Shown piece after piece: positions 40,792 through 48,947 of a stretch of 64,000 bases of DNA. The stretch lies in the NCBI GenBank assembly GCA_016716665.1, contig JADJVH010000010.1, forward strand, positions 153,351-217,350, in the 5' to 3' direction. A program made the translations under genes and the position numbers. Source of the DNA: Candidatus Opimibacter iunctus (lineage in GTDB: Bacteria; Bacteroidota; Bacteroidia; Chitinophagales; Saprospiraceae). Numbering within the stretch: the first letter of the stretch is position 1; each line of letters opens with the position of its first letter. The notes under the pieces are model-generated. The model was not told the origin of the DNA. It saw nothing but the letters and a program-made list of their open reading frames with translations, and made no database searches.

Positions 40792-41295
40792 ATGAATCTG
40801 AAAAGCCCAATCTCCTTTTTCCTGCTGAGTCTTTGCATCGTCTGCCATTCCTATAGCCAGGATAAGGATTTACATATCGTTGCAACTGCTGGTGATGTGT
40901 ATCAGGTTTCTGGTATGCAACTTGACTGGACACTTGGCGAAACAGTCATCCATACACTGGAAAATTCATCGGTTATGATCACACAGGGATTTCACCAACC
41001 TTATTATACTTTGGTATCCGTAAATCCTGTTCCTGATAAAACAGATGAGCTCCTGGTATGGCCCAATCCCTTTGATGATGAATTTGAAATATCCCTTTCC
41101 CTCGAAACACCCCAAGGTGGGATGATCGGGTTATTTGATATGACCGGAAAGCAGATTTGGAATAGTGCCTTTGAGGGAAAGGTGTGGCATCAAAAATTTG
41201 CGGCTACTTCGTTATCCTCCGGACAATATTTACTAACGGTGACGCCTGCAGAAGGCGCTAATATCTATTCTTACCAACTGATCAAAACCCAGTAA
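40792..41295 (+). CDS. Small secreted protein with T9SS type A sorting domain
   Basis: The start at 40792 gives a signal peptide (MNLKSPISFFLLSLCIVCHSYSQ). The mature protein has a short N-terminal segment of a type common in Bacteroidota (IVATAGDVYQVSGMQLDWTLGETVIHTL, ITQGFHQPY). The last ~80 residues are a Por secretion sorting domain (LLVWPNPFDDEFEISL... SGQYLLTVTP... YQLIKTQ). It carries almost no passenger between these, so it may be a structural surface protein. The next gene starts 1 nt after its stop; the two are co-expressed and perhaps partners. Confidence 0.82.
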   Translation: MNLKSPISFFLLSLCIVCHSYSQDKDLHIVATAGDVYQVSGMQLDWTLGETVIHTLENSSVMITQGFHQPYYTLVSVNPVPDKTDELLVWPNPFDDEFEISLSLETPQGGMIGLFDMTGKQIWNSAFEGKVWHQKFAATSLSSGQYLLTVTPAEGANIYSYQLIKTQ

Positions 41296-41296
41296 C

Positions 41297-42964
41297 ATGA
41301 AAAATGTATTCTTATGGTTTGCATTCCTTATGCTATCTCTCCCTGGTATAGCCCAGGCTCCACAGGCATTTAATTATCAGGGTATCGCACGTGACGCCAG
41401 CGGCACGCCATTACTGACGACTGATATCGCGTTGCGCATCGCCATCAAGAAAGGGGCGCTGCCGGGAACGCAGGTTTATAAAGAAACCCATAATGTGCAG
41501 ACCAACAAGATGGGGCTCTTCACTATCGAAGTTGGTCATGGCCACTCCCAGATCGGGCTTTTTGATGCGATCGAATGGGGGGCCGGCGATCACTATATCG
41601 AGATTGAAATGGATCCTGAAGGCGGTACGAACTTTACGCTCCTTGGCGAATCACAATTGTTATCTGTCCCTTATGCCCTTTATGCCGCAAATGGATCGGG
41701 CGATAGCAAATGGGAAGATAATTCCTCGGGGATTCATTATAACGCAGGAAATGTGGGAATTGGCACCAATAATCCTGATCAGAAATTATCCGTTGAAGGA
41801 ACAGTTGATGACGGTGATGAGCGAAACTATCTCAGGCTCAATAACAGATCCTTGTCTAACCGTTCGCTGGTGGCTATGGAATTGACTGCTGGGCAACCAA
41901 ACTCCAATACGACATTAACTCACGTTGCTGAGACGTATGATGTGGGTGGAGACAAATTCACCGACTATGGACAACTTTCTTCTTCGGGTCAAGGCCTGAT
42001 ATTAAGGGCTGAGGCTGCCAATGGGGTTATTAAATTCCTTACAGGTGGCCCTTCAAATTCAAATACAGAACGAATGCGGATTACTGGTAATGGAAACGTA
42101 GGCATTGGCACAGAAACCCCAGAAAACAAACTCTCCATCCTGGAGGAAGATCCAAATGGAGATGGCCGCGTATTATTTTCACTGGAAAATAAATCAACCT
42201 CTGATCGTTCGTGGGCAGCGATGAGACTAGCCGCAGGCGATGGAGGCTCATATACCTATCTCAACCACCATGCCCGTTCGTATGATTATGAAGGAGATAA
42301 ATTCACTGACTTCGGACAACTTTCCTCTACCGGCAAGGGATTGATTTTGCGTGCTGATGCCCAGGACGGGATCATCAAGTTTCTCGCCGGTGGTGATCCT
42401 TTATCCCCTGCTGAAAGAATGCGCATTTCAAATAACGGCTATATAGGTATTGGTACCGAAGCTCCGACCAACTTAGTAACCATTGATGGGGATGTGGACA
42501 CCGGTGATAGAAGATTTTTTATTGCCGTCAATAACAATTCGCTTTCCAACCGTTCATTTTCTGCCATAAAGTTTACAGCCGGAGCAGGATCTTCAATGAC
42601 GACGTTTGGACACAATTCTGAAACGTATGATATAGATGATAATGTGACTGCCGATTTCGGAGGCATTTTTTCCAGTGGTGCCGGCATCCATTTGACAGCC
42701 GGGGGAGAAGATGGGATGATCAAATTCCTGACGGGAAGAAACGACATGGGCTGGTCATTTGAACGAATGAGACTTACAAGTATTGGCAATCTTGGTATAG
42801 GCACAGAAGATCCTGTCTCAAGGTTGCAGGTGGCTGATGGTGATGTCTATATTGAAGATATAAATAATGGTGTCATCATGAAATCCCCAAATGGAAATTG
42901 CTGGCGCATGACGATCAACAATGACGGATCAATAAAAACCACCGTTATAGCTTGCCCTGAATAA
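41297..42964 (+). CDS. Secreted repeat protein with NVGIGT-type beta repeats
   Basis: 555-residue exported protein with signal peptide (MKNVFLWFAFLMLSLPGIAQ). The N-terminal ~130 residues form the domain that opens many Bacteroidota tail-fibre-like proteins (APQAFNYQGIARDASGTPL...SVPYALYAA). Three repeats of ~105-110 residues follow, each with GNVGIGTENP, then LSNRS, TFTDFGQLSS, GLILRA and GIIKFLTGG, ending in ERMRITGNG. The repeats are 40-60 percent alike by eye. The C-terminus GNCWRMTINNDGSIKTTVIACPE lacks a T9SS or S74 chaperone domain. It is probably a fibrous surface protein, partner of the gene 1 nt upstream. Confidence 0.78.
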   Translation: MKNVFLWFAFLMLSLPGIAQAPQAFNYQGIARDASGTPLLTTDIALRIAIKKGALPGTQVYKETHNVQTNKMGLFTIEVGHGHSQIGLFDAIEWGAGDHYIEIEMDPEGGTNFTLLGESQLLSVPYALYAANGSGDSKWEDNSSGIHYNAGNVGIGTNNPDQKLSVEGTVDDGDERNYLRLNNRSLSNRSLVAMELTAGQPNSNTTLTHVAETYDVGGDKFTDYGQLSSSGQGLILRAEAANGVIKFLTGGPSNSNTERMRITGNGNVGIGTETPENKLSILEEDPNGDGRVLFSLENKSTSDRSWAAMRLAAGDGGSYTYLNHHARSYDYEGDKFTDFGQLSSTGKGLILRADAQDGIIKFLAGGDPLSPAERMRISNNGYIGIGTEAPTNLVTIDGDVDTGDRRFFIAVNNNSLSNRSFSAIKFTAGAGSSMTTFGHNSETYDIDDNVTADFGGIFSSGAGIHLTAGGEDGMIKFLTGRNDMGWSFERMRLTSIGNLGIGTEDPVSRLQVADGDVYIEDINNGVIMKSPNGNCWRMTINNDGSIKTTVIACPE

Positions 42965-43329
42965 ATATATTGCAAGCCCTTTATTTTAATAGCCTTTGCT
43001 ATAGATGAATCCGTTTAAACACTTCGATGGTGATGGGCGAAGGCTCCTTTTGATGTTCCCGTTTTTACACAACTCGAAATTGGTCTGTTTTTATTTTCCC
43101 AAATGGAAATAAAAACGCCGCTGGATGGAGTTCTCTCCGCCAGCAAAGTGATTCCCATTTAAAATTTCGTTGTGGGATTGGTATTTCTTGGTCGGCGGAG
43201 AGAATTACGTCACCCACCAACGCCATGCCGATTTAAGTTTGGTTTCCTTTGTAGAGATTCCAGCTAAAAATATAAGGAACGTTCCTTTGAATTCCTCATT
43301 AAGTCTTTGAGGAATAAGCAGGAGTCTTC
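42965..43329. repeat. Spacer with a two-hairpin dispersed element
   Basis: 43070-43204 matches 13376-13545. A first hairpin (TTTTTATTTTCC/GGAAATAAAAA) is followed by AACGCCGCTGGATGGAG and a perfect 11-bp pair TTCTCTCCGCC (43131-43141) / GGCGGAGAGAA (43194-43204). No gene is visible in this spacer. Confidence 0.65.
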
Positions 43330-45030
43330 TTATTGAAGAGGAGTTACCTGGACATCCTTTCTTTTCAACACGAGGATTTTATAATCCGATTCTGACTGAT
43401 GTGCCGTTGCTTCTTCGTCCCAGAGTACGAGACCTGGTCGCGGACCTCTTGATTCGGCCAGACCAATGCCTTTGTAGTTTTCATGGACCCATGGCATAAA
43501 TTCCAGGAAGAATTTTAGCTTGTTATAATTTGGCGCCCAGGAGCCGGAATAAGTGCTGTAAACGATATATTCCGGTGCACATTCCTTCATCGTCTTCATC
43601 CATTCTTCCTGCATCGGCGGGGAAAGCACAGGATCGATCAGCATGGCATACACCATCAGGTATCTCGAACAGCTCTCGCGACCTGCTGCCACCAATACTT
43701 CTGGTTCTGATCCCAGGATACCAATACGATCTCCTTCCTTGACCCTGTGGGCCAATTCCTTGCCTATCTTTTCATGTTCAGGAAACATATTATATGAATA
43801 CATATCGAAATGAATCCTGGCATAATCCGGATAGAAAAAATAATCTGTACGGCCTTTCATGGAGATGATCAGCAGGATACCTCCAATCAACAAGCCAATA
43901 GCTGTCCCGGCTTTACCTGCTTTACTTGCAATCCAGTTGAGCGAGCAAGCAGCAAGAATCGCAACCCCGGGTATCGCGAGGACAAAATAGTGGGCATAGT
44001 ACGCTGCTCCGATGGCGACACTGATGATCCCTAGTATTCCCATCAGGGAGCCAAACCAGGAGGCCGCTTTGTTAAAACCTGATATAAAGATCAACACCAC
44101 TCCGGTTCCGGCCAGTATCCAGATGCCTTCAAATCCGGATATCACGGGAGGGATAATATTTAAAAACAACTCATACCAGGGTTGCCGGTAAGATCCCGCA
44201 AGGCTGAATGGTTGTATCACTGTCCAATTGTAAAAATCACTTAATCGGCCTACCACTCCAAAATAACCTACGATCATGGCTAATGGAATGAAGCCTCCAA
44301 CACCCAGGGACACCCATTCCATGACTGGTATCCTTGAGCCTTCCCGCTTCATCCAGGAAAGCCTTACTGGCCACCATAGCACAGCCAATAGCACACCATA
44401 AATCGCAGCCTGCTGCTTGATCGTGAAAGCAATACCAATGAGTAGCCCGGCGAATAGAAAAGTAATATTGCGTCCGGATTGAATTCCTTTCCAGAATAAG
44501 AGTAAGCCTCCGAGTAAAAAAGGAGTCAGTAATTGGGTAGCATGTGAGGCAAATCCTACCATGTTGGGGCTGACCGCCAGGAATAAGTAAAACGAAGTGG
44601 CCAGGGCAGCAACAAGCGTATTGAATAATTGCCGTGAAAGCAAAAAGAGACATACGGCTGAGGCAATATTTGCCAGGAACAATCCCATGTGCACACCGGT
44701 CGAATGATACCCGAATAGTGCTGTAGATAACCCATAGATGGTATACAATCCGGGAAGCTTACTGTCCAGCATGTCAGTATACAACTCTCGTCCCTTGAAG
44801 AGCCAATGGCCTATGTAGGCAAAACTTCCTTCGTCCCTTTCCAGTGGGATGGCCAGGAGATTGATTCGGGCCAGGAGAAATATCAACCCACTGATGGCCA
44901 GAAAGCCGATCGTTCCCCACCGGGTAAAAAGAGAGGAAGGGCTTTGTGCTGAGGGCCGGGCTGTCTGCTTAGCCGGTCTTGCTGGCGCCTGGTGTTTGTT
45001 TCCCTTTCCGGCATTCGGCTGTTTGGCCAT
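43330..45030 (-). CDS. GT39/ArnT-like membrane glycosyltransferase
   Basis: Polytopic GT-C glycosyltransferase of 566 residues that would use a lipid-linked sugar donor. The cytosolic N-terminus is short and Lys/Pro/Ala-rich (residues 1-34). About 11-12 membrane helices follow. The first periplasmic loop has the conserved acidic motif LERDEGSFAYIGHWLFKG, with the catalytic Asp, and DSKLPGLYTIYG, typical of PMT_2 proteins. A ~160-residue soluble periplasmic C-terminal domain ends the protein. The acceptor may be a protein, lipid or glycan. It lies alone; the gene upstream is a small hypothetical on the same strand. Confidence 0.82.
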   Translation of the reverse strand: MAKQPNAGKGNKHQAPARPAKQTARPSAQSPSSLFTRWGTIGFLAISGLIFLLARINLLAIPLERDEGSFAYIGHWLFKGRELYTDMLDSKLPGLYTIYGLSTALFGYHSTGVHMGLFLANIASAVCLFLLSRQLFNTLVAALATSFYLFLAVSPNMVGFASHATQLLTPFLLGGLLLFWKGIQSGRNITFLFAGLLIGIAFTIKQQAAIYGVLLAVLWWPVRLSWMKREGSRIPVMEWVSLGVGGFIPLAMIVGYFGVVGRLSDFYNWTVIQPFSLAGSYRQPWYELFLNIIPPVISGFEGIWILAGTGVVLIFISGFNKAASWFGSLMGILGIISVAIGAAYYAHYFVLAIPGVAILAACSLNWIASKAGKAGTAIGLLIGGILLIISMKGRTDYFFYPDYARIHFDMYSYNMFPEHEKIGKELAHRVKEGDRIGILGSEPEVLVAAGRESCSRYLMVYAMLIDPVLSPPMQEEWMKTMKECAPEYIVYSTYSGSWAPNYNKLKFFLEFMPWVHENYKGIGLAESRGPRPGLVLWDEEATAHQSESDYKILVLKRKDVQVTPLQ

Positions 45031-45084
45031 AAATCAGTTGGTATTTTACGCTAAGGATATTTTACTGAGCCTCTCCGTGTATCC

Positions 45085-45516
45085 TTATGGGTGCTCTCTC
45101 ATATATTTCTTCCACAGATCAACAAAGCTCTTGGCCATGGCTTTGGCGGTTGATGCCTTGAAGACTATGACTTCATTGCTGTCATCTGTTGCAGGCGCAG
45201 CACAGGCGATGCATTCGGTTGACGCATTATAGATCGCCATTTCCGTCAGGAAGGGATTAAAATCAGATACGGGCAGGATCAGGAAATTGTTGGCGATCTC
45301 ACGCTCTGTCACATTGTACCGCTTCTTATACAACTGCAGGTTCTTTTCCACCTGGGGTGTAGCCGGCACGATATACTTGTACTTTGTACTTTCACCCATA
45401 TTGACACTCACCAGCTCTGAAAAATCCTTGTTTTCTATATCATAGTGCAGTGTCGGGCTGATGACCCATACCTCTGTGGCCCTGTTCTCCAGCTTGATCA
45501 ATTGTTTTAGCGTCAT
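45085..45516 (-). CDS. Hypothetical protein, 143 aa
   Basis: Not recognised. A soluble alpha/beta protein with two short blocks that recall the PLD-like or TrmB-sensor fold by eye only (ATEVWVISPTLHYDI; NEVIVFKASTAKAMAKSFVDLWKKYM). Two closely spaced cysteines occur in STECIACAAP. It has no signal peptide. It lies 125 bp downstream of the DUF5777 gene and 54 bp upstream of the GT39-like gene, all on the minus strand, so it could be the last gene of the redox operon or an independent gene. Confidence 0.55.
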   Translation of the reverse strand: MTLKQLIKLENRATEVWVISPTLHYDIENKDFSELVSVNMGESTKYKYIVPATPQVEKNLQLYKKRYNVTEREIANNFLILPVSDFNPFLTEMAIYNASTECIACAAPATDDSNEVIVFKASTAKAMAKSFVDLWKKYMREHP

Positions 45517-45641
45517 GACTTTTTTTTTGTAAAAATAGTCATTCGCACCACATTTGACCGCTAAGGGTACAATGAGGTTACAGATCCGTTTACAATGGCA
45601 GACGAAAGTCCTTTAGCCTGAATAAAAACGAAGCAGGGATT

Positions 45642-46541
45642 TTACTTCACGTTGAATACGCGGGAAAGATTAAACCCAAAATGGATGGTAAAAGGTTCTC
45701 CTTCCGGATCCTTGCCTTTGCCCCAGTGCCCAAGTGTTTCAGCTATAAAGCCTCTTTCAATCATCGATGTGCTGTTGCTGAAGTGCAATTGGAATACATG
45801 CCCTCCGGTCTCAATATCAAACCCTATACTCAGGGAGTTGTAGTATTGCGGGGCAAGCTGATTGGGAAGTACATAAATATATTCTGCGTTGAGGGACACG
45901 CGCTTACTCAGCTTGATTCGCCCTCCGGCGCCTATGGCAAATACATCATTTTCTTCTTCAACGGTGGCGACCAGGTTTCGGTGCACGAGAGAAGGGACGA
46001 TTTCGAGGCTGAAATTATCTGAAAACTTCCGGCCCAGGATGAGTTGGAAGGTATAGTAGAGGTTGCTGCTGAAATAATTCTCACGGGTAGGATCAGATGG
46101 CTTTAATGTCTTTACTGCCATCGAACTCATAAACGCCATCGTGAGTGGAGTATTCCTGGCTCCGCTGCTCTGTCGTAGTATTTTGTACTTGAAAAATCCG
46201 TCATATGTTTTTTCATAGCTGCTTCTGCCGGCTCCAATCATCAACCGGTCGCTGATACCATAGTCCGCTCCGAGCCGGATGGTTGATTCATCCAGTCCAT
46301 ACAATTCATAGATCCCTCCGCTGATAAATCCAAAGCGGTGCGAAATACGAATATCAAGTTCACCGGCGGCCATATTTTCAGTAGAATGCAGGTTGATGAC
46401 GCGGGTAGACTTGAAACTGGCTGTTGTATAGTTGATGGTTGATTCTTCTCCCAGCAGGGATAACAGATCTTCTTCCTGGCTATACCCTTTGAATCCAATG
46501 ACAAGGAGGAGAATCAGGGCTAGCGTTTTGTACGTATTCAT
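45642..46541 (-). CDS. DUF5777 family outer-membrane beta-barrel protein
   Basis: Exported protein of 299 residues with signal peptide (MNTYKTLALILLLVIGFKGYSQ). The family opens with a conserved segment after a short acidic spacer (EEDLLSLLGEE, then TASFKSTRVINLHSTENMAAGELDIRISHRFG) and continues in barrel-type strands (LIGAGRSSYEKTYDGFFKYKIL, VSLNAEYIYVLP, HVFQLHFSNSTSMIERGF). DUF5777 proteins are found in Bacteroidota beside YceI and c-type haem proteins; the function is unknown. It is probably the last gene of the run that begins with the cupredoxin protein. Confidence 0.85.
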   Translation of the reverse strand: MNTYKTLALILLLVIGFKGYSQEEDLLSLLGEESTINYTTASFKSTRVINLHSTENMAAGELDIRISHRFGFISGGIYELYGLDESTIRLGADYGISDRLMIGAGRSSYEKTYDGFFKYKILRQSSGARNTPLTMAFMSSMAVKTLKPSDPTRENYFSSNLYYTFQLILGRKFSDNFSLEIVPSLVHRNLVATVEEENDVFAIGAGGRIKLSKRVSLNAEYIYVLPNQLAPQYYNSLSIGFDIETGGHVFQLHFSNSTSMIERGFIAETLGHWGKGKDPEGEPFTIHFGFNLSRVFNVK

Positions 46542-46649
46542 TTCGTTTTATTTCAATTGTGCGGTAAACGGTATCTGGGAATCAATATTCAAGACCTGTG
46601 GACAAAGCTAGACAAAACGGGATTGTGCAGCAGCATTGCTTGCTCCATA

Positions 46650-47210
46650 CTATGGAACTGCATTCATAAGTTGGTAATCAGCGATCACTTCGATGGTCAC
46701 CTTTTCTGAGATATTATCCGCTACGAGCTTGGGGACTTCAATTTTATAGTCTGCGAGCAGTACAACAAATTTGCTTTTGGCAGATACGGCACCACCCTTC
46801 ACGGTTATACTCACCGGCATCGTTACCTGCTTGGTCACCCCATGCATGTCAAGCTGGCCGGTAACTGTCGTAGCATAGAGTCCGTCTTTGGTAAAATTGA
46901 CAGTCGTGAGATTGTCAATCTTACCTTTAAACTTTGCCTTAGGATATATGGAGCTTTCCATATAGTTTTCATTAAAATGGTCCTGCATCAGGGACTTTTC
47001 AAATTTAAAACCCTGGATCAGTACTCCCCATTCCACTGCTCCGGTCGAAGCATCAATCACTGTACTGGCAGATGTATTCTGTGCTTCAATCTTCTCCATG
47101 GCCGCCTGGGAGAAAAAAGATATTTTACCGGTCTTGGAAAAATACTTTTGTCCTGTCGCCAGCTGGGCGATAAGAAGCAAGGTAACGAGCATTAAGTTTT
47201 TCATGTTCAA
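46650..47210 (-). CDS. YceI family periplasmic protein
   Basis: Exported lipocalin-like barrel of 186 residues with signal peptide (MKNLMLVTLLLIAQLATGQ; the upstream ATG is 2 codons earlier). YceI proteins bind long isoprenoids or amphiphiles in a central cavity and are often found with cytochromes. Visible family features are KISFFSQAAMEKIEAQN, FEKSLMQDHFNENYMES.YPKAKFKGKI and DGLYATTVTGQLDMHGVTKQVTMPV. It lies 47 bp after the OB-fold gene and 108 bp before the DUF5777 gene. A role in carrying a quinone-like or lipid cofactor for the neighbouring redox proteins is possible but inferred. Confidence 0.88.
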   Translation of the reverse strand: MNMKNLMLVTLLLIAQLATGQKYFSKTGKISFFSQAAMEKIEAQNTSASTVIDASTGAVEWGVLIQGFKFEKSLMQDHFNENYMESSIYPKAKFKGKIDNLTTVNFTKDGLYATTVTGQLDMHGVTKQVTMPVSITVKGGAVSAKSKFVVLLADYKIEVPKLVADNISEKVTIEVIADYQLMNAVP

Positions 47211-47257
47211 GTGTATAAGGTGTTTATAAAGCAGGCCTTCTCATAGCAGCCTTTATA

Positions 47258-47662
47258 TTATTTCACGATCGTTGATTGCACCAGGATGACATCGCTGAGA
47301 TACCCGGAACACAATCCTTTGAGGACAACTTCATCACCAGCCTTAAGGGCCCCAGTCTCTCCTCCCGCTTCCAGTTCGCATATCACGAGGGACATTGGAT
47401 TGGCTGTTTCAATCTGTACTTTTTTTCTTCCCTCTTCCTCGGTGATACCGGATACTTTGCCGCTGACCTGGACTACTTTGCCCAGATACTTGTCATTAGC
47501 GGCTTTTTCATCTGCCTCATAATCCTCAATCAATTTTGAAGCGACAACTTCAACATCTGCCTTCTTCCTTTCAAGGCTGGCTACCGGCTTGTTGTACATG
47601 TAGTATCCCACACCTGCCCCTATAGCACCCAGTACCAATAATATAATCAGGACCTTCTTCAT
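47258..47662 (-). CDS. OB-fold (tRNA_anti-like) membrane-anchored protein
   Basis: 134-residue protein with one N-terminal membrane anchor or uncleaved signal (KVLIILLVLGAIGAGVGYYMY), a helical linker and an OB-fold of the tRNA_anti-like type (GKVVQVSGKVSGITEEEGRKKVQIET...VICELEAGGETGALKAGDEVVLKGLCSGYLSDVILVQSTIVK). Such domains in Bacteroidota are periplasmic and of unknown ligand. It sits between the haem-c lipoprotein gene and the YceI gene in the same run. Confidence 0.8.
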   Translation of the reverse strand: MKKVLIILLVLGAIGAGVGYYMYNKPVASLERKKADVEVVASKLIEDYEADEKAANDKYLGKVVQVSGKVSGITEEEGRKKVQIETANPMSLVICELEAGGETGALKAGDEVVLKGLCSGYLSDVILVQSTIVK

Positions 47663-47731
47663 GTCTTCTGTATTTGGGTTTAAGTGGTGGCGATTAAAAA
47701 GTCGCGCGACGGTCTCTTGTCTCTCTGCGGT

Positions 47732-48103
47732 CTAATTGTTTGGCGACCCATCAAGAATCCAATGATCAATTTTGGCGATATCACAATTGCCAAGCTTTGG
47801 GGCATCCTGAGGCATGGCAGAATACCCGGATTGATGATTGATCGAGGCGGATAACTGGCCACTATCAACATACTTGAGCAGTTCGGTATATCCTTCCACA
47901 ACGACATTCCCATTGTTCGGACCATCCGCTACACTATGACAAGAGTAGCAATTGCGCTCCAGGATAGGGACTATATTTGTTTGATAGCTCATATTGTCGG
48001 TGATACATGTGGTAGGTGGATAAAGGGTCTCTTCCACATCATAATAACATGACGTGGTGACCACCAATACCAACAGTAATCCTTTAATTATTCGGCGCTC
48101 CAT
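47732..48103 (-). CDS. c-type haem lipoprotein, one CxxCH
   Basis: 123-residue envelope protein. The signal ends in TTSCYYD, a plausible lipobox. One haem-attachment motif, CYSCH (RNCYSCHSVADGPN), with a later Met-containing SAMPQDAPKLGNCDIAKIDHWI that can supply the distal ligand, fits a monohaem cytochrome c of the cytochrome_CBB3/PSCyt class. The C-terminus (WILDGSPNN) closely resembles that of the next-upstream dihaem gene (WVNNGAPNN), with which it overlaps by 20 bp; the two arose by duplication. A role in electron transfer at the outer membrane is inferred. Confidence 0.85.
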   Translation of the reverse strand: MERRIIKGLLLVLVVTTSCYYDVEETLYPPTTCITDNMSYQTNIVPILERNCYSCHSVADGPNNGNVVVEGYTELLKYVDSGQLSASINHQSGYSAMPQDAPKLGNCDIAKIDHWILDGSPNN

Positions 48104-48911
48104 TGTTTACCCAGGCTTTTATTTTGCTGATTTTACAATCTGATAATTTATTGGATCCCTTAGGCATGGCGTTATATCCGTAAGCCCAGGTAATCGATCC
48201 AACCAGTTTTCCATTTAGTGCTACTGCCTTTACGGTGTTATAGGCGGTAAAAGACAAACCCCCTTCCGGTGTTGTGCCTGAATGGCAGCCAGTGCAATAG
48301 GTCTTAAGCACAGGTACAATAAAACTGGCATAGGACACATTGGTAGTATCGCATGTCGTAGTCACTTCGTCACAGGTCAGGTCTTGCGCACCTTGCAGGA
48401 TCCATTTCGAAACCAGTGCGATCTCCTCTGCCGAGAGTCTTGGATCAGGCAACGGGGGCATGCGTTCTTCACCGGATGTGGTGGTTATCGCTTTGTATAA
48501 TTTAGACTTGTTGAGATCGTACGGCTTCACCCTTCCGGTGTTATAAACGTTGGTGAAGTTGTTCATGATGACACCTTCTTCGTGGCTGGCCGCATCATGA
48601 CATCCGCTTTTTGCACAGTTGGACACGAGGATCGGTAATACATCACGGGTAAAGTAAACCACATTGGAATCACATGGAATCCCCAAAACAGTATCCTCGT
48701 CCATGGTATCTGCCGGTGTGGTGTCTATCTGCATAGTATCCACAGGATTTCCTGTCGTATCAATCGGACCAGGATCTATCGGAGAAAAGGGATCATGAAC
48801 ACATGCGGGCATAAGCATTGAAGTCAGGCCTGTCAACAGAAACAGTACAAAAATATACTGACTGTAGGATTTAGGGGTATTCTTGTTCACTCTGCAATCG
48901 CTCATGGGCAT
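48084..48911 (-). CDS. Dihaem c-type cytochrome lipoprotein
   Basis: 275-residue envelope protein with signal (SQYIFVLFLLTGLTSMLMPACVHD, lipobox PAC), then a low-complexity linker rich in D, T and P (residues ~45-75). Two haem-c motifs follow: CAKSGCH, a CxxxxCH-type spacing (or CxxCH read as SGCH preceded by CAK), near residue 95 and CTGCH near residue 195. Each is followed by Met-bearing segments (MPPLPDPRLS, NAMPKGSNKLSD). It lies 36 bp after the multi-cupredoxin gene and overlaps the next haem gene. A role as electron partner of the cupredoxin protein is inferred from this arrangement. Confidence 0.82.
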   Translation of the reverse strand: MPMSDCRVNKNTPKSYSQYIFVLFLLTGLTSMLMPACVHDPFSPIDPGPIDTTGNPVDTMQIDTTPADTMDEDTVLGIPCDSNVVYFTRDVLPILVSNCAKSGCHDAASHEEGVIMNNFTNVYNTGRVKPYDLNKSKLYKAITTTSGEERMPPLPDPRLSAEEIALVSKWILQGAQDLTCDEVTTTCDTTNVSYASFIVPVLKTYCTGCHSGTTPEGGLSFTAYNTVKAVALNGKLVGSITWAYGYNAMPKGSNKLSDCKISKIKAWVNNGAPNN

Positions 48912-48947
48912 ATTTATATTTCGTCTAAAACGGTAAGAACCGTCAAG

